A DNA stretch of 58,362 bases from Discostella pseudostelligera (Eukaryota > Bacillariophyta > Thalassiosirophyceae > Thalassiosirales > Thalassiosiraceae): positions 1 through 58,362 of the forward strand of contig JALLBK010000145.1 of NCBI GenBank assembly GCA_036940085.1. Direction: 5' to 3'. Below, in pieces: positions 21,203-33,876 of this stretch (its first letter is position 1; each line of letters starts with the position of its first letter). The translations under genes were made by a program, and so were the position numbers. The notes below the pieces were generated by a model. The model ran no database searches, was not told the DNA's origin, and was given only the letters and a program-made list of their open reading frames with translations.

Positions 21203-21290
21203 GGCGGGAAATGTGGTGGGACGTGCGTCACGATGTCTGGATGTCCGTTCAAAGATTTGTCTGACGTGTGCGTCCTTATCTCCCGCCATT
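21203..21290. promoter_or_regulatory. E2F-like sites between transketolase and ArfGAP
   Basis: GGCGGGAAAT at 21203-21212 and TCCCGCCATT at 21281-21290 lie in the divergent interval between the transketolase start (20962) and the ArfGAP start (21619). A GACCATGACCATGGCC run at 21441-21456 and a GGCATC triplet run at 21476-21492 lie closer to ArfGAP. Confidence 0.4.
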
Positions 21291-21618
21291 TTTCCATCCC
21301 TCCGAAGATGTGTCGGTAAAGGCCAGACTCGTCTGTCTGGCGTCAAATTAGTGGAAGAGAATCTTTCGTCTGTCTGGCGTCGGCCAAAGGACCAATGCAT
21401 GCTTTCATGCAGTACAAGCAGGGCGGTTCAACGGCATTTTGACCATGACCATGGCCGCCAAGGTCCTACTACCGGCATCGGCATCGGCATCGCCCCGCTC
21501 TAGATCATGATGCCCTCCGGCTCTAGTAAGAGAAGCAAGTAAAATATCACAGAAGAAAAGTGTCAATCCAACGCTAGCGCTTTAGCAGCAACAATTGTGG
21601 AAACACCGCCTAACAATC

Positions 21619-23198
21619 ATGTCACAAGCCGACTTTAAAAAGCGCCTCAAGGCATTAATGCTCCGTCCCGAAAATCAAGTCTGTAGCGACTGTCCAGAGC
21701 GTCAACCACGATGGGCCTCTCTCATCGTGCCCCCTCCCGGTGCTCCACCGGGAACACTTCACATGGGTGCATTTTGCTGCTTGGAGTGCAGTGGTAGTCA
21801 TCGTCGATTGGGGGTGCACATTAGCTTTGTTCGGAGTGTGAATTTGGATCAGTGTGAGTGCAATTTGTTTGCTTTGGCAATAATTATCTTCGATGCATAT
21901 ATGAATATTACTCACATGATTTTCCCAATCCATGCTTATTTTTCATTCAATCCCCCACAGGGAAAGAAAAAGAAGTGTTGGCCATGGAAAATGGAGGCAA
22001 TCACAAGGTGAATGCCATATTCGAGGCACACCTCAATGTGCCCAAGCCCACCAACTCAGCCTCCGGTCCAGTTCGTGAGCGATTCATCCGTGACAAGTAC
22101 GAGCGTCGCAAATTCTACGATCCCAATGCCTTTGCTAGAGTTTCTCAGATGGAAAGTCAACGTGAGGAGGAAGAGGTGGTCAGTGGCGTGCAGCGTCGTT
22201 TGGCAAATAGTAGGGCACCATCGGATGCAGCGAGGCGACGAGTGGAAGAACGTGCAACGAGGAATGGTACATCTGCTAGGGTGGTCAAGGCTCCGACGGT
22301 GCCGGCGTCATCTCCTCCACCTCCAGCACCAGTAGTGGACTTGCTTGATTTTGGGGACTTTGATTCCCCCGAGGCTGCGTCAGCGGTTCAAGCATCGGTG
22401 GTGACATCAACAGCTACTACGAACGGTGTGGCGAATACTGCACCTGCTGCTCCATCTACCGTGCCTGCACCAACCAATAAGGAACCAGCAGAAGTGGATC
22501 TTTTCGCCAACATGTCGATTGGGAACAACAACCTGAGCAGTAGTGCTGGTGTGTCCAATGAGATGATGCATCCGCAGCAGCCAGTTCAGCCGCCTCCTCC
22601 GGCAGAGCCGAAGAAAATGACGACGGATGATATCCTATCCATGTTCAACGCTCCGCCTGCACAGCACAGTTCCATGCAGCCGAATATGATGTTTGCCGGA
22701 GCCGGAGGAATGAATGGCATGTCCGGTGGCAACAGTATGGGCATGATGAACAACGCCGTGAACCCCCTTCAGCAACCAATGGGCATGATGAACAACATGA
22801 ATCATCCGCAACCGATGGGTATGATGAACACCAACATGAATCCTCAGCAGCAGATGGCGATGATGAATAATATGCAATTGATGCAAATGCAACACATGAT
22901 GTCACAGCAAGGTATGAACAACATGGTAGGTACTACTATGAACATGGGGATGATGGGAGGACACGGCGTGGGTAGCAACATGGGGGGCAATAATATGAAC
23001 ATGATGATGCAGCAAGGCCAACTTCCGCAAATGAATAACATGATGATGATGATGCAAGGCGGTGGAGGAGGGATGATGCACGGTGGAAATCAATTGTCGC
23101 AGCAGCAACAACAGGGCCAGTCTGCTTCGCCGCAGGTGCAGCAGCGAGGCGGAGCACATGTCAACCAGTTTGCTGAGTTTGGTAACTTTGCAAGATAG
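21619..23198 (+). CDS. ArfGAP-domain protein with Met/Asn/Gln-rich tail
   Basis: GTPase-activating protein for Arf small GTPases in vesicle traffic. Exons 21619-21853 and 21961-23198 join through a split Trp codon to 490 residues. The zinc finger is CSDC (about 31-34) and CLEC (about 63-66), followed by SGSHRRLGVHISFVRSVNLD with the arginine finger in HRRLG. Between the Cys pairs there are 28 residues instead of the usual 16; a Pro-rich insert (PPPGAPPGTLHM) accounts for the excess. After KFYDPNAFARV come coiled/charged and Ala/Pro/Thr-rich parts. An acidic motif VDLLDFGDFDSP resembles clathrin-adaptor binding. The last about 150 residues are low-complexity MMN/MNNM/QQ repeats. In length and tail it resembles small ArfGAPs of the SMAP/Stromalin type. 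Confidence 0.9.
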
Positions 23199-23471
23199 AT
23201 TTTGTGTACAGATTTTGATGAAGTTACTCCTACGCTCGATCGGGAGAGCAAACCTGGGAATTTCGGCAGAACTGCATTTTTTCACCAGTCCCAGAGCTAT
23301 CGGAATACGAATCGTCATAGGCACGGATAGATAAAATGAGTAGTATGTATCAAGAACCGCATCGACCACTAACGTAACTGAACTCATCTTTACTACAATT
23401 CTGATATCATTTACAGCGAAGCACCTGCCTAAGTGCTGTCGATTATGCATTCAATAGTCATGCATGTCTCC

Positions 23472-24164
23472 TCACGCATTCGGTAGCAGAGTCATCAGCA
23501 TATCATTCACATCCTCCCTCTTCCATCCCCGTAAGGTTATTACTTCTCCCGCTTCCATTTCATCCTCTTCACTCCACCCACCCTGCTTTTGCTTCTCAAA
23601 GAACATTAATTTGGGCGGGCCGCCACCAAACCCAAACCCACCCCTACCGCCCATCATCATCGCCATCATATTCTGATTATCCATGAATCCTGAATTCTGA
23701 GATGGAACTGCTTTAAATCTACTTTCTCCCTTAAATGATAGTACGTTGTCCAAGTCTCTATCTAGAAAGTCTTTGATTTCGCCATATTGATCCAGATTAT
23801 GCTCGGAGTAGGTCAATAATGCATACCTATATTTCCCCCGGAGTGATTCCCCCGGACGCAGTAGTGGATTCACCTTGTGTATCTGACAACAAGTCCGACA
23901 TTCATCGCTAAGATCAATAATGTTATCAGCATTGCCGTCACCACCCGCAATAATTTTGGCATTGTGTTCTAATTGTAGTGATTGGAGGGTGGTAGATTCT
24001 TCAATTAATGCACATGTATCGCAGGCGAGATTGGATGGATCGAAGCCACGCTCGAGGCACCACTCCTCGGAGATTGCTGTGGCGAGGGACCGGCCATTGA
24101 GGCTTGCCATTAGGAACATCCATTTGATGTTAAGTCTTCGAGGCATGATGGAGATCATGGTCAT
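23472..24164 (-). CDS. Sep15/SELENOF-like ER protein without the CxU/CxC redox motif
   Basis: Single exon of 230 residues; a second plausible start is Met7 (24146). A hydrophobic N-terminal stretch may be a signal peptide. The cysteine-rich part (CLERGFDPSNLACDTCALIEE, then DECRTCCQ) matches the Sep15 region known to bind the ER folding sensor UGGT. The thioredoxin-like part follows: YRYALLTYSEHNLDQYGEIKDF, then PPKLMFFEKQ, then ITLRGWKREDVNDML. In the animal protein the equivalent of TYSEHN carries Cys-Gly-Sec. Here neither Cys nor an in-frame TGA is present at that place, so thiol redox activity seems lost. A Met/Gly-rich insert (NMMAMMMGGRGGFGFGGG) interrupts the domain. Assignment rests on the Cys pattern and C-terminal motif. 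Confidence 0.75.
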   Translation of the reverse strand: MTMISIMPRRLNIKWMFLMASLNGRSLATAISEEWCLERGFDPSNLACDTCALIEESTTLQSLQLEHNAKIIAGGDGNADNIIDLSDECRTCCQIHKVNPLLRPGESLRGKYRYALLTYSEHNLDQYGEIKDFLDRDLDNVLSFKGESRFKAVPSQNSGFMDNQNMMAMMMGGRGGFGFGGGPPKLMFFEKQKQGGWSEEDEMEAGEVITLRGWKREDVNDMLMTLLPNA

Positions 24165-24214
24165 GGTCGAGACGTTTGGGTATTATGGTGGAATTGGAAT
24201 TTTGGCGAACTTAA

Positions 24215-24328
24215 ATGGCGGGAAGATAATGTGGCGAAGAATAGTGGCGAAAATGGCGGGAAGACTTGCTTGTGACGGCTCGCTGAGGCTGAGCAACCAC
24301 TTGACCATGACCATGGCCCATGGCCATG
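24215..24328. promoter_or_regulatory. E2F-like sites and CCATGG palindromic run in divergent promoter
   Basis: ATGGCGGGAAG occurs at 24215-24225 and again at 24253-24263, with related TTTGGCGAA nearby at 24201. A run of GACCATGACCATGGCC and adjoining CCATGG palindromes spans 24303-24328. All lie in the 280-base interval between the Sep15-like start (24164) and the kinase-like start (24445). Confidence 0.4.
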
Positions 24329-24444
24329 GCGTTCGGCATATCGCCCACCTATGATGTCTATCCCGACTATGCCTCAAGCGTCAAGAGTCTAACAGATTCC
24401 AACGGTATTGATAGGATCATGCTACCATAGTGTAAGCTATAGCC

Positions 24445-26551
24445 ATGGTACCATCTTTGCAGAGCAACGGTGTCAACAACAACAATGACAGTGGCTACAT
24501 GCCGAGACGAGCGCCGAAGTCAGCATTGAATCATCATCGTGCATTATCGTCGGCATGCCTCGTGCTTGTGAAGAAATGCCGTAGTCGCAAGGCTTCCAAC
24601 GCAATATTGGCGACAATATTTCTCATATGGTGTGGCTGTAACCTTACACTGTATCGGTCTCATTTGACACTAATTGACGGCAAAGCAAATATTGCGACGT
24701 CGCTGCAACCCAAAGACGATACTTCTTCATCAACAAGTCATGCCGAATCGAGGAGCAGAACAGTTCACACTCAGAAACTGAGATCGTCGTCATCATCTAA
24801 ATCATCAAAGAGGAAGCATCGCTCGCAAAAAATAATTACCGACACCACAAAGTCAAAACAACAATTCACGAAATTCGCATTAGACTCCTCCCAGCCCTTT
24901 GTACAAAAATCTACAAAGCATGCTACTAAGCCACGAAAACATCATAAGAACATGCAACATGCCTTTGCCGCAATAGTTTATTTGGACACGACCACCATGA
25001 TGGGGGACAATAACGATGATAGTTTAGACACATACTACGCCAAAGACGATGACACAATTCGTGGTAGTGGATACAATGAATGGCCAGATGGTTCCGAACC
25101 AATTTGCAGTACTCCCTCCTATTACAGACTGTATCGACCAACGTGTAATGAAGTGCATTCGACTGTGAGTGGTCATCAATGGCTTATGGATGAAAATCCT
25201 ATCCCGAAGCAGCAGCAGCATCATCAGCGGAAGCATCATCATCACCTATCTCGCTATTTAGGAGCAGGAACGTATCGTCATGTATTTTTACTGGAAAGAC
25301 AATTCGCAACCAAAAACTCCGATGAAGTTGTTTTCAAATGTATGAAGAGATTTGGGAATGGAGATACATTCGAAAAGCGCATAGGTACGTTCGCACACAT
25401 GTATCTCTTGTAAATTGTATTGAGCGTTCATTGACCTCGACTATCCTCCAATCGTTTCGCTCTTGATATATCATCGAAAGCTTATAAGCCATCCGAGGCT
25501 TACAAAAACTTTGAGCACTACGATGATATGAGGTATGTTTTGATAATATTTCTATGTGCTGGTTGATTTTGACGCAGCATCTTAGTTTGCACTCATACAT
25601 GATCTTGCGAACAAAAATTACAGGAAAGATGCAATGGTCATGGAACTGCTTACGCATTCTCCTCGGATAGCTAACATATATTCATTCTGTGCATTATCGT
25701 CCATCATTGAGTATGCTCCTGGCAATATCGAGAAGTATGTAATGCCAACCAAAGGATACAAGAAGACAGATGGCGATGATCCGACACCGGTGAACAAACT
25801 TGATGGAGTAGAAAAGCTGCGAATGGCATTAGAAATGGCCAAAGGTATAGCCACGATGCACGGTAACTTCGACGGTGTCATCGCCAATGTCGATGTTCAA
25901 ATAGGTCAATTCTGCCGTGGCAAGGATGGATTAGTAAAGATCCTCGACTTTAACCGAGCAGAAGTAATGTTGTATGACGAAGAACAAGGCGAGTATTGTA
26001 GATTGGAGAATGGGGAACCGCCAGATGGGTCGGTAAGTTGTTACGATCTCCTGTGTGATCGTCACGAATAGTTGGTGATTGCTGTTTTGGACGAGCGGTT
26101 CTGAATTGTCGTCGAGATTCTATTCTGAAAGGTCACCATACCAACTACTGAGTTATGCAGGTGGTGGTGTGGTTTCTACCGTTGATGTTTGCCATGCTTC
26201 TCTCACCTGAACTTTGCTACATTCACTTGTTAGCTACGCGCGCCAGAAGAAATCATCGATGCCCCACTCACCGAAAAGATTGATGTGTACAGTCTTGGGA
26301 ATGTCTTCTACTCTATCCTTACGGGGCTCTTGGTGAATAGAGATTACTCTGTGGATCAAGCACATTCGAGAATTGTCCATGGCCAAACAGAAGCTATTGA
26401 TGTGGGCTACTTTGAGTCTCGAAGTGAAGCCGAGTATGCGCTCGTTAAAGTGATCCAATTGTGTTGGACATATGATGCTAAGGATAGGCCATCCGTTTTT
26501 GACATTGTTGCATTAATAGAGGTTGAACTGAAGAGGTTGAGTAGTGCATAG
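24445..26551 (+). CDS. Membrane-anchored protein kinase-like protein (paralog 1)
   Basis: Exons 24445-25384, 25481-25532, 25624-26032 and 26234-26551 join in phase to 572 residues. One membrane segment (about 52-69, AILATIFLIWCGCNLTLY) follows a short basic N-terminus. The luminal-side linker is Ser/Lys/His-rich. A Cys-containing module (CSTPSYYRLYRPTCNEVH) precedes the kinase-like fold. Lys298 is in VVFKCMK. The catalytic-loop equivalent is NVDVQIGQF with Asp421, and DFN replaces DFG with Asp439, 18 residues later as in true kinases. The loop Lys and Asn of HRDxxxxN are Gln here. LRAPEE serves as the APE motif, followed by IDVYSLGNVFYSILTG. A paralog lies at 41.6 kb. Activity is uncertain. 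The stop is 230 bases from that of the convergent PHD gene. Confidence 0.78.
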
Positions 26552-26781
26552 ATCAGAGATGCTCCAGCAAACAATTAATATTTGATGTCACAGATGGCGA
26601 GATTCATTACACTATCCTGTGAGGTCCATTGGAATCCGAAAAAAGGGCGTCGACAAATCAAAAAATTCTACTTTATATGAATATGACTTCCGAACAAAAT
26701 ATCTAATATGCAATATCACTTGCGTACTTGATTCAATGAAGCGTGGCCTGTGGAAGATCTGAAGCTACGCCATTTGCCAGG

Positions 26782-29700
26782 TTAACGGTTGACAATTTGT
26801 TTGTCTGAAGGCGGTTGTGCGCTCACCTCGACTGCTGGTCCTGTTTCTAACGAGTTCGCAGTGGCCGAATTAGGAGGTAATTGTGGTGTATCTTCCGCCG
26901 CCAGAACGAAAGCATCCAGGTTTGCCACAGCCACCGATAGGTCAGCCCCCAAACTGGCATTATTTATAGAATTCGTTGTTGTATGGTCAATACCGGTCCC
27001 TGCAATAGGATGAACTGTCGAAGAAGAAATGATAGGAATGATTGGAGTTATGGGACTGATGTTGATTGCTTCCACAGTAGACGACGAATATGTCGTAGAG
27101 GTTGGTGGATACGTGGTCTCAGAATTGTCAGCTTCAGTTAGAAGGGAATTTTTTTCCATCTGATTGTTTGGCATTACACTCTTTTGACTTTGGGCTACTT
27201 GATAAGATTCAACTGTAGATAGAGATGCGGGCTTGCTTGCAACGAACGGAACAGGCATGCTGACCAAGGATTGTACCGGCTGGCAGAAAGCCGATTGAGC
27301 AACACTAGGAGCAGTTGTGATGGCAGCAGATGCTACTTGCTGACATGGACGGATTTGTGAGATACTTTGTGGAGGCACACTAGCAGATATCGCTGACACC
27401 AAGTTGGGCTCATGAGTTGGACTCGAAGCGGTCTTTGGCCTGACGATGGGCTGGGCTGAAACTTGAAAGTCTTCATTATCTGATACCCCAACTTTCCCGA
27501 GAGCTTCTGTTGCTTCCTTGCTGCTCCTCAAACCAAAAGGTGGCCACAAAGAGATCGGGTTAGGGGCATGAGGGGATATATCCAGATGATTTTGTGGCTG
27601 GAAGTGTGAATTGACGCTTTCATGAATTTTGTCGCCAGCCGACTGCACGATATTTTTCTCCACCTCGGCGGCTTGGACTGGTCTTCCTTCTGAGCATGGT
27701 GGACAAATCCAGTTGGATAACGCATCTCCAGTGGCTGTGTCGATTTTCATGCATGAACCATGAAACCATCGATCACATTTATCGCATCCAAGCATGAAGC
27801 TACCGTCCCCAGGGCCTGCCAAAGCAAAGAGCGACGATGAGCTAAAAACGACGGGTTTCTAAAGTTACAAACGAATATGAATCATTCTTACCTCCACAAA
27901 CACAGTGTCGAGTGCCTTGGTCTTCAATAGTGTTCCATACTTGTGTTTCCTCAGGCATCGCAAATGGGATTTCTTTCGCCGCAACTAGCAACTCACGCAA
28001 AACGGCTAAATCATAAGGTTTCACCTCGCCCTCTATTGGCATCAGGGCTCGTTTTGCCTTGGCTTGCCAAATAAGAGCACGCGATGCAATGGACCGAAGC
28101 ATTCGGACACACTTAGCTTCAGGAAGTTTGAATTGCCCACTATCACTATGAGAAAGTAGGGAGCGGATTTCTTCGACTTTGGGCTTCCGCATCAAGACCT
28201 CAAGCAATTGAAGGCACCAAGAAAATATCTTGAACGCATTTAACACTGCATCAACATCTGGCAACTGTGTAATGCCTAGTATCTGGGCGTATGCGATCGC
28301 CTTGTCCATTGGAGCAGAATTCGACCCATCACTGAGTGGTCTGCTCAACTCCGCTTGCTCCCTAGTCATCGGCGCAAATACCTCTCGCTTGACCATTTTG
28401 CACCATGCCTTCAGGTTCAGAGATAATGCATCCTCCTCAGCATCTAAATTCTGCCGTTCCACTAGCTCAACTTTATACCCTTCCATTCTTTTTTCACAGC
28501 TGCTGATAAAGGTGCGAGCCTTTTCAATTTTCTCAAGAAGGGCTGGATGAAACAGTGTGAAGAGTTACTTGAGGACAACAGAACTACGTGAAACAATTTA
28601 GAACTCAATTCAATGACTGACCTTTCTCTTTCAGACCTTTTCCATTATGCTGCAGCACACCATTTGAGACTACTGTCGATGGCTGAGAATCCCCATTGAT
28701 ATGCGGTGGAATGGACGATGCAACAGCACGTATAGCTCTAAGCTCGCGCTCATAGTTCTCCAAGTCAGACTTTGTCTTCGACAAATCTCTCTCAGCAGAC
28801 CGAACTTTACGTCCGTACCTCTGCGAATCCGCCAATCGAGCCATGGCAAGCCCCTTTGCGCTCGTCCATTTGCGAAGTATTCCAGCAACTGAAGCAGCAT
28901 AATCTGAGTAGATTCGCAACGTACTGCAACGAACACAGACATACTTATCAAATTTCTGCGCCTGCTCCTGCGATAATCCAATACAAGACCCGTGATACCA
29001 CTCCTCACAGCCATCGCATCCAATCATAAAGCCTTCATAAGGTTGTCGGCAGATACAGTATCCACACATGGCTTGTTTGAGCATCGACAGTTCATCCATC
29101 GCAGTTACTAGGAAAGAATTGTGTTCATTTATCAACTCAGTAACAACTGCAACAGCAACTTGAGCGTGCCCGTTCGCTGCACCACATTTCTTTACCCTCA
29201 ACAACCAGCCTCTGGTTGCTTTCAAAGCAGCACGAAGAGTTTTGTACTCAGGACAGCTGATATTCAACTTCTCTCCCTCGTCAGTGATGACCTTAGCCTC
29301 ATTCATTGGAATTTTCCGGCCCGAATTGACGATGTCTACAACATTGGTGAGCCATGCTGTTGCATCTTTTGCTCTCTTTTTTACACGAAGAACAATATCC
29401 AGTGCTGAAGACGCGAACACAGTATGAGCGATAGTAGCACAGCATGTTACAAAGGCAGAAGACAGGTAAAAGTACTTACTCGATGGAAATGCAGCGCATT
29501 GTACCTCCAGCTCATTCAAACTATCAATTGAAATTTTTTTCTCAGTTGACGCAAGGATGCCATCCGCCATTTTGCACCATTCTACGAATTTGTCGCGCTT
29601 GATCTGTAAATCCATCAGACGTGCGATGTCATCTTTTACTACTGAAGCCCAACTCTCCCTCAAATTATCGACCAACTTTGCATCTTCTGGAATTTCCACT

Positions 29701-32700
29701 GCCATAACATGTTCGAAATCAACTAGTTTCTGACCGCTTTCAACGCATTTATCTAACTTTGAGATCACCTTCCTATCATAAATTTCCGAGGGGGTACTTA
29801 ACAACTTGGATGACTTTGTCAACCAGACGATGGCATCGTTCAATTCTTCAGCAACCTCACCCTCGGGAGTTCGAATATTTATTGATTTGACACTTTTGAG
29901 AAAGTTTGAAACAAGGGAAAAGATGTATTTGCCTTCAAGTTCAGCGTTCGCTGGAGATTCAGACCCATTAGTCACAGCGACACCATTGCTCGGACGCCTT
30001 GAATTAATATTTCGAGTCGTCATTGTTCCTGTTACGTCAATTGTAGAATCCGCGTCATGAATAGTTTCTGATTCCACAGTCGAAGTTTGTGTATCAACAA
30101 CGAGTTGGCTGCCATTGGCTCGCTCCGTGCGGAAGTCAAGGAATGCGGTTGTAATTTCTCCGAGGATGACTTGTGCTTGACGCCGCCATGATATGGTGGT
30201 GCTCTGTTCAAGTTTGAGTTGCTCCAATTCGTCTGTGACATCCACAGGAAGATGTTTGGACTGATCAATGAGATCCAACAAGTCCTTCATAGTATGCTTT
30301 TCTTGCTTCCCTTTCTTTCGAGCATCATGCTTGGGCACGACATCATTGACTTGATCAATCCAAATTTGTGCCTGGTTGAGAATGTCTCTTAGTTTGACAA
30401 TAACATCAAGATCAATTGTCAGATCAGTGTCAGCATCGGCAACAGCAGTAGATAATTCATTGATTTTCAATGGACGAATCGGCCTCTCTTCCACCAGCTC
30501 TGCACCGACCGGTGTATATGTACATTCTATCCCACATCGCTTGATAAGTGGATAGTACTTCTTCATCCACTCATCAGCCTGCGAAAATATCTTATTCATC
30601 TTAGTTGATGGGTTGCCCAGATTCATAGGAATTCGATTGACCTCTTCAACAATATCACGGAGTTTCGACATTGGTATACACAATTTACCATTACGACGAC
30701 TGTCATAGGTGATTATGTCTTCATACTGGAGAATAAAAGAGTCATGAAAGAGCGATGAGCAGTGAGAGTCGAAGAAATCAGTTTACCCACCAGTCAAACA
30801 CACCTTTTCGAACCAAGACTCTGCCATCTCTACCATTTGGGCGAGCTGGGATTCTCCATCCAATACCCATTCTGATTTTTCCTTCTCTCCGAACCACAGG
30901 CGATCACGAATAGACGAAGCCCTATCGAGACATTCTTCAACATCATCAATCTTTCCTCGTCTCTGGGGCGCACTCATTCCATCGGGACTATTAAGATTTT
31001 CGGGAATCCACGGCCTAGCCTTAGCCGACCAGTTTCGAGCATCTATTTCGATTTGAAGCAACTTGGAGCATTCCATTGTAACTGGAATGCGGGATTCTTC
31101 AGCCAACAGAGAAACGAGGTGGGTATTCTTGTCACTATCGTCAAGTGCATGACGAAACCGTCGAAGCCACACGAGAAAGTCGTCGCTCTTGGGGACGATC
31201 TCTTCAACACGTGCCATCCAATCTCTCGCCTGCTTCAGCCTATTTTGTAATTTTTCCAGTACATCAGATACGTTTAGTGGCAAACTCTCGCCAATGGACA
31301 CAAGAGATTCGAGTTCACCGAACGATATCGTAGTCCGCACTGCTATCGATGCGCGATCCATCCACTCCTCTGCCTTTTTGTGTACTCCCGTGAGTGTGAA
31401 CAGCTCAGGGAAGGAGAGGTCAATTTTGTTCGCCTGTTTGATTAAGGTTGAGACAAACTTCAAATTCTGAGGATTCTCCTGATTGCGGGCTTCATTCCAT
31501 ACACTAATTCTCCGTCGTAGTATGTGGGCGCGTTCGATGCGATTTTGAAGGCGAACAAGACTTCGCGGACGCAATGTCAAGTTCTGTCCCTTTGAGACGA
31601 GCCTTTCGACCTTTTCCAGAGTTAGCTTTTTCTCGGTGATTAAATCTTCGCCATCCGAATCATTCGAATCAGCAGTTCCATGATCGATGTTATTTTCTAA
31701 CTTCTCTTCCCAAAGAGTTGCTTCTAGTAATTGCCATTTGACAACATCTAACTCGGACAATCCAACTGGGCTTTTATGCTCAATCTCACCAATAACTTTC
31801 TGCAATGCATCTAGTTCGATTCCCTCTCCATCATCCTTGAGGCACTTGAGGATTCGTGCCACACAGTTCCTTCCACTTTCAATCATATCAATAACGGCAT
31901 TCATGTTCTCCGACATTTGTCGTGCAGACGGATCTCGCCGACCGAATGCCTCCTCTGGGGTTGGAAGAGAATGCGCCTTTCCCACCAGCTCCAGCAAATC
32001 AGTCAATGGTGGCTTGCTATTGTTGTCTCTGCTATCACCTCCTGTACCAAGAATACTGTTCGAGTACGCAAGAATGGATTTCCAGATCTTCTTCGCTTTT
32101 TCAATCTCCTCTGCGGACCAGGTGAAACTGAAGGTCCTGAGTCTCGTAGCAGGCAATGGTAAATCAGAAGCGGATAAATTAGAATCGTGAGTAAACCCCC
32201 GCAGCCGCCATGGCTGATTCCCCCTGCACAAATCACTCGTCGCGATAGATGCTGGGTCAAAGTAGTGATATGTGCAATCACTACTCGAGCGGTAGTCTCC
32301 GAGCATTGTCGGTCGAGCTTGATGCACTCTCCACCTCCATGATTCTGAAGTAAACGCGGTTGCATCCGGGTAAGATGCATTGGCCTCTTTCCGCTTTTTC
32401 TTCAGTTGCTTCCTCCGTTTGACGCCTTTACAAGGTCGGTGGTGAGCAAACATGTGAAATCATTTCAAATAATAGGTAATGTAGGTAGGACTTACCGTAA
32501 CCTCGGTCGTAATTGACCATAATAGAAAATTTGGCTCTCTGTGAATCGCCGTGATGATTTGCATGTAGGTACGCAAGAGCCTGTTCATCGTCCTCCATCC
32601 CACACAAAGGAAGTTGTTTTGAAGTGGACTCTGGCAAGGATGGACCCGGATCTTGCGCCAGCATTGCCTTGACTGGATTGGAAAGTTGATCATCAATTTC

Positions 32701-33876
32701 TGACACTGATAATGGCTTACCACCATTACCTACATCATCAAGAGTGTTCCCGAGCATAGCTTCGTCATCATCCACAACCCTATCGGCTAACTTTCGTTTA
32801 TTCCCTCTACCTCTTCCACCGCCAGTCTTATCTGCCCCTGACGGTAGGACTTCAACTTCGAACTTCTTTGCTGTTGCATCATCCCAAATATCATCAATTG
32901 ATAGGTCACCATGCGGACGAGGTGTTTGGAGAAAGATGTTGCGGGAAAATATCAGAAAATCATCGAGATCATCCAATGTCACGGGTGGTGAATGTGACGT
33001 AATCATTGCATTGCCATCGTTCAGAGGTTCAGTAGCAGTGTCGGTAGAATTTGCCACATTATCCATGCAAATGAAATTACGGGACGGAGGCGGCTTGTGC
33101 ACGCAAAGTCCACCCCTAGGAATGATCCGTGAACCATATGTAACCTGCATGTGAGCAGCGGCGGCATTCGCGATGTCCACCGCCGATGTCTCACCACTAG
33201 CCATGGAATGTTCCATCCCCTCACACATCATCTTAGACGCTGCAGTGAAGCCTCCTCCGACTTCCGCACCACTACTTCCTCCTCCTCGGCCCCGACCACC
33301 GCCACTGCGTCCTCCTCCCCGTCCACGCCCTCCACGTCCGCCACCACGACCACGGTTGCCTCTTCCTCCCGTTCCTCCCCGTCCACCGCCTCTTCCAGTT
33401 GTTCGAGTACCAAATGTTGAACTACTCTCTGCAGAGCCACTTGCGCTGCCTCCAGACTCTTCTCCAGCTTCGGATTCGCCCCAACCACTACCGCTACTGG
33501 TGCCACTTCCGACTCCATCCCTCGTTGCATTCTGCTCCGGTGGCACGTAGAGTGGTACAGCACATTGGAAGGCAGGGCCAATCTTCGGCTTGGTGTACTT
33601 CGCAAAGTGGCCAAAGCGAGATGCAGATCCCCATTCTCCACCACCTCCGCCATGATTGGTATTTTCTCTTGGTGGCGTAGTTGCTGATGTTTTCGTGGTG
33701 GTGGTGGTGGTGGTGGTTGTCGTGGACGTCGTCGTTGTTGCAGAGGAAGCGTCGAGGCCGAGACGACCCGAACTACTACCCGTACTTCTTTGTCGAGATG
33801 ATACCACTTGGTCTTGGGCTGTCACGTCGCCGCCGCCCCCGCCACCCTTCCCACCCCGGCGACCGGTGGATGACAT
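26782..33876 (-). CDS. Giant ELM2-like / PLU-1-like helical / double PHD-finger chromatin protein, 2,238 residues
   Basis: Six exons were deduced: 33876-32496, 32425-30804, 30725-29480, 29404-28622, 28542-27892 and 27815-26782. They give 2,238 residues in one continuous phase. The N-terminus is Gly/Ser/Thr/Arg-rich with RGG-like repeats. Next come an ELM2-like start (KIGPAFQCAVPLYVPP) and end (EDDEQALAYLHANHHGD), separated by acidic linker. A basic stretch and WSAEEIEKAKKIW (SANT-like) follow. Residues about 560-1500 are repeated amphipathic helices with W-M/A-R-V motifs, like the PLU-1 region of KDM5 demethylases. PHD1 is CGYCICRQPYEGFMIGCDGC to CVRC (about 1530-1577). PHD2 is CVCGG to CDKCDRWFHGSC to CPPC (about 1890-1937) and is split by an intron. 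No JmjC, JmjN or ARID domain is seen. A Ser/Thr/Pro-rich tail ends the protein. Probably a nuclear histone reader or scaffold. Several domain names are inferred from motif patterns. Confidence 0.75.

Noticed and set aside
29405..29479. Continuous reading through the stretch within the PHD gene
   Set aside because: The 75 bases are a multiple of three without stops, but they have GTAAGT and TCTTCAG ends and encode a segment unlike its surroundings, so I treat them as an intron.
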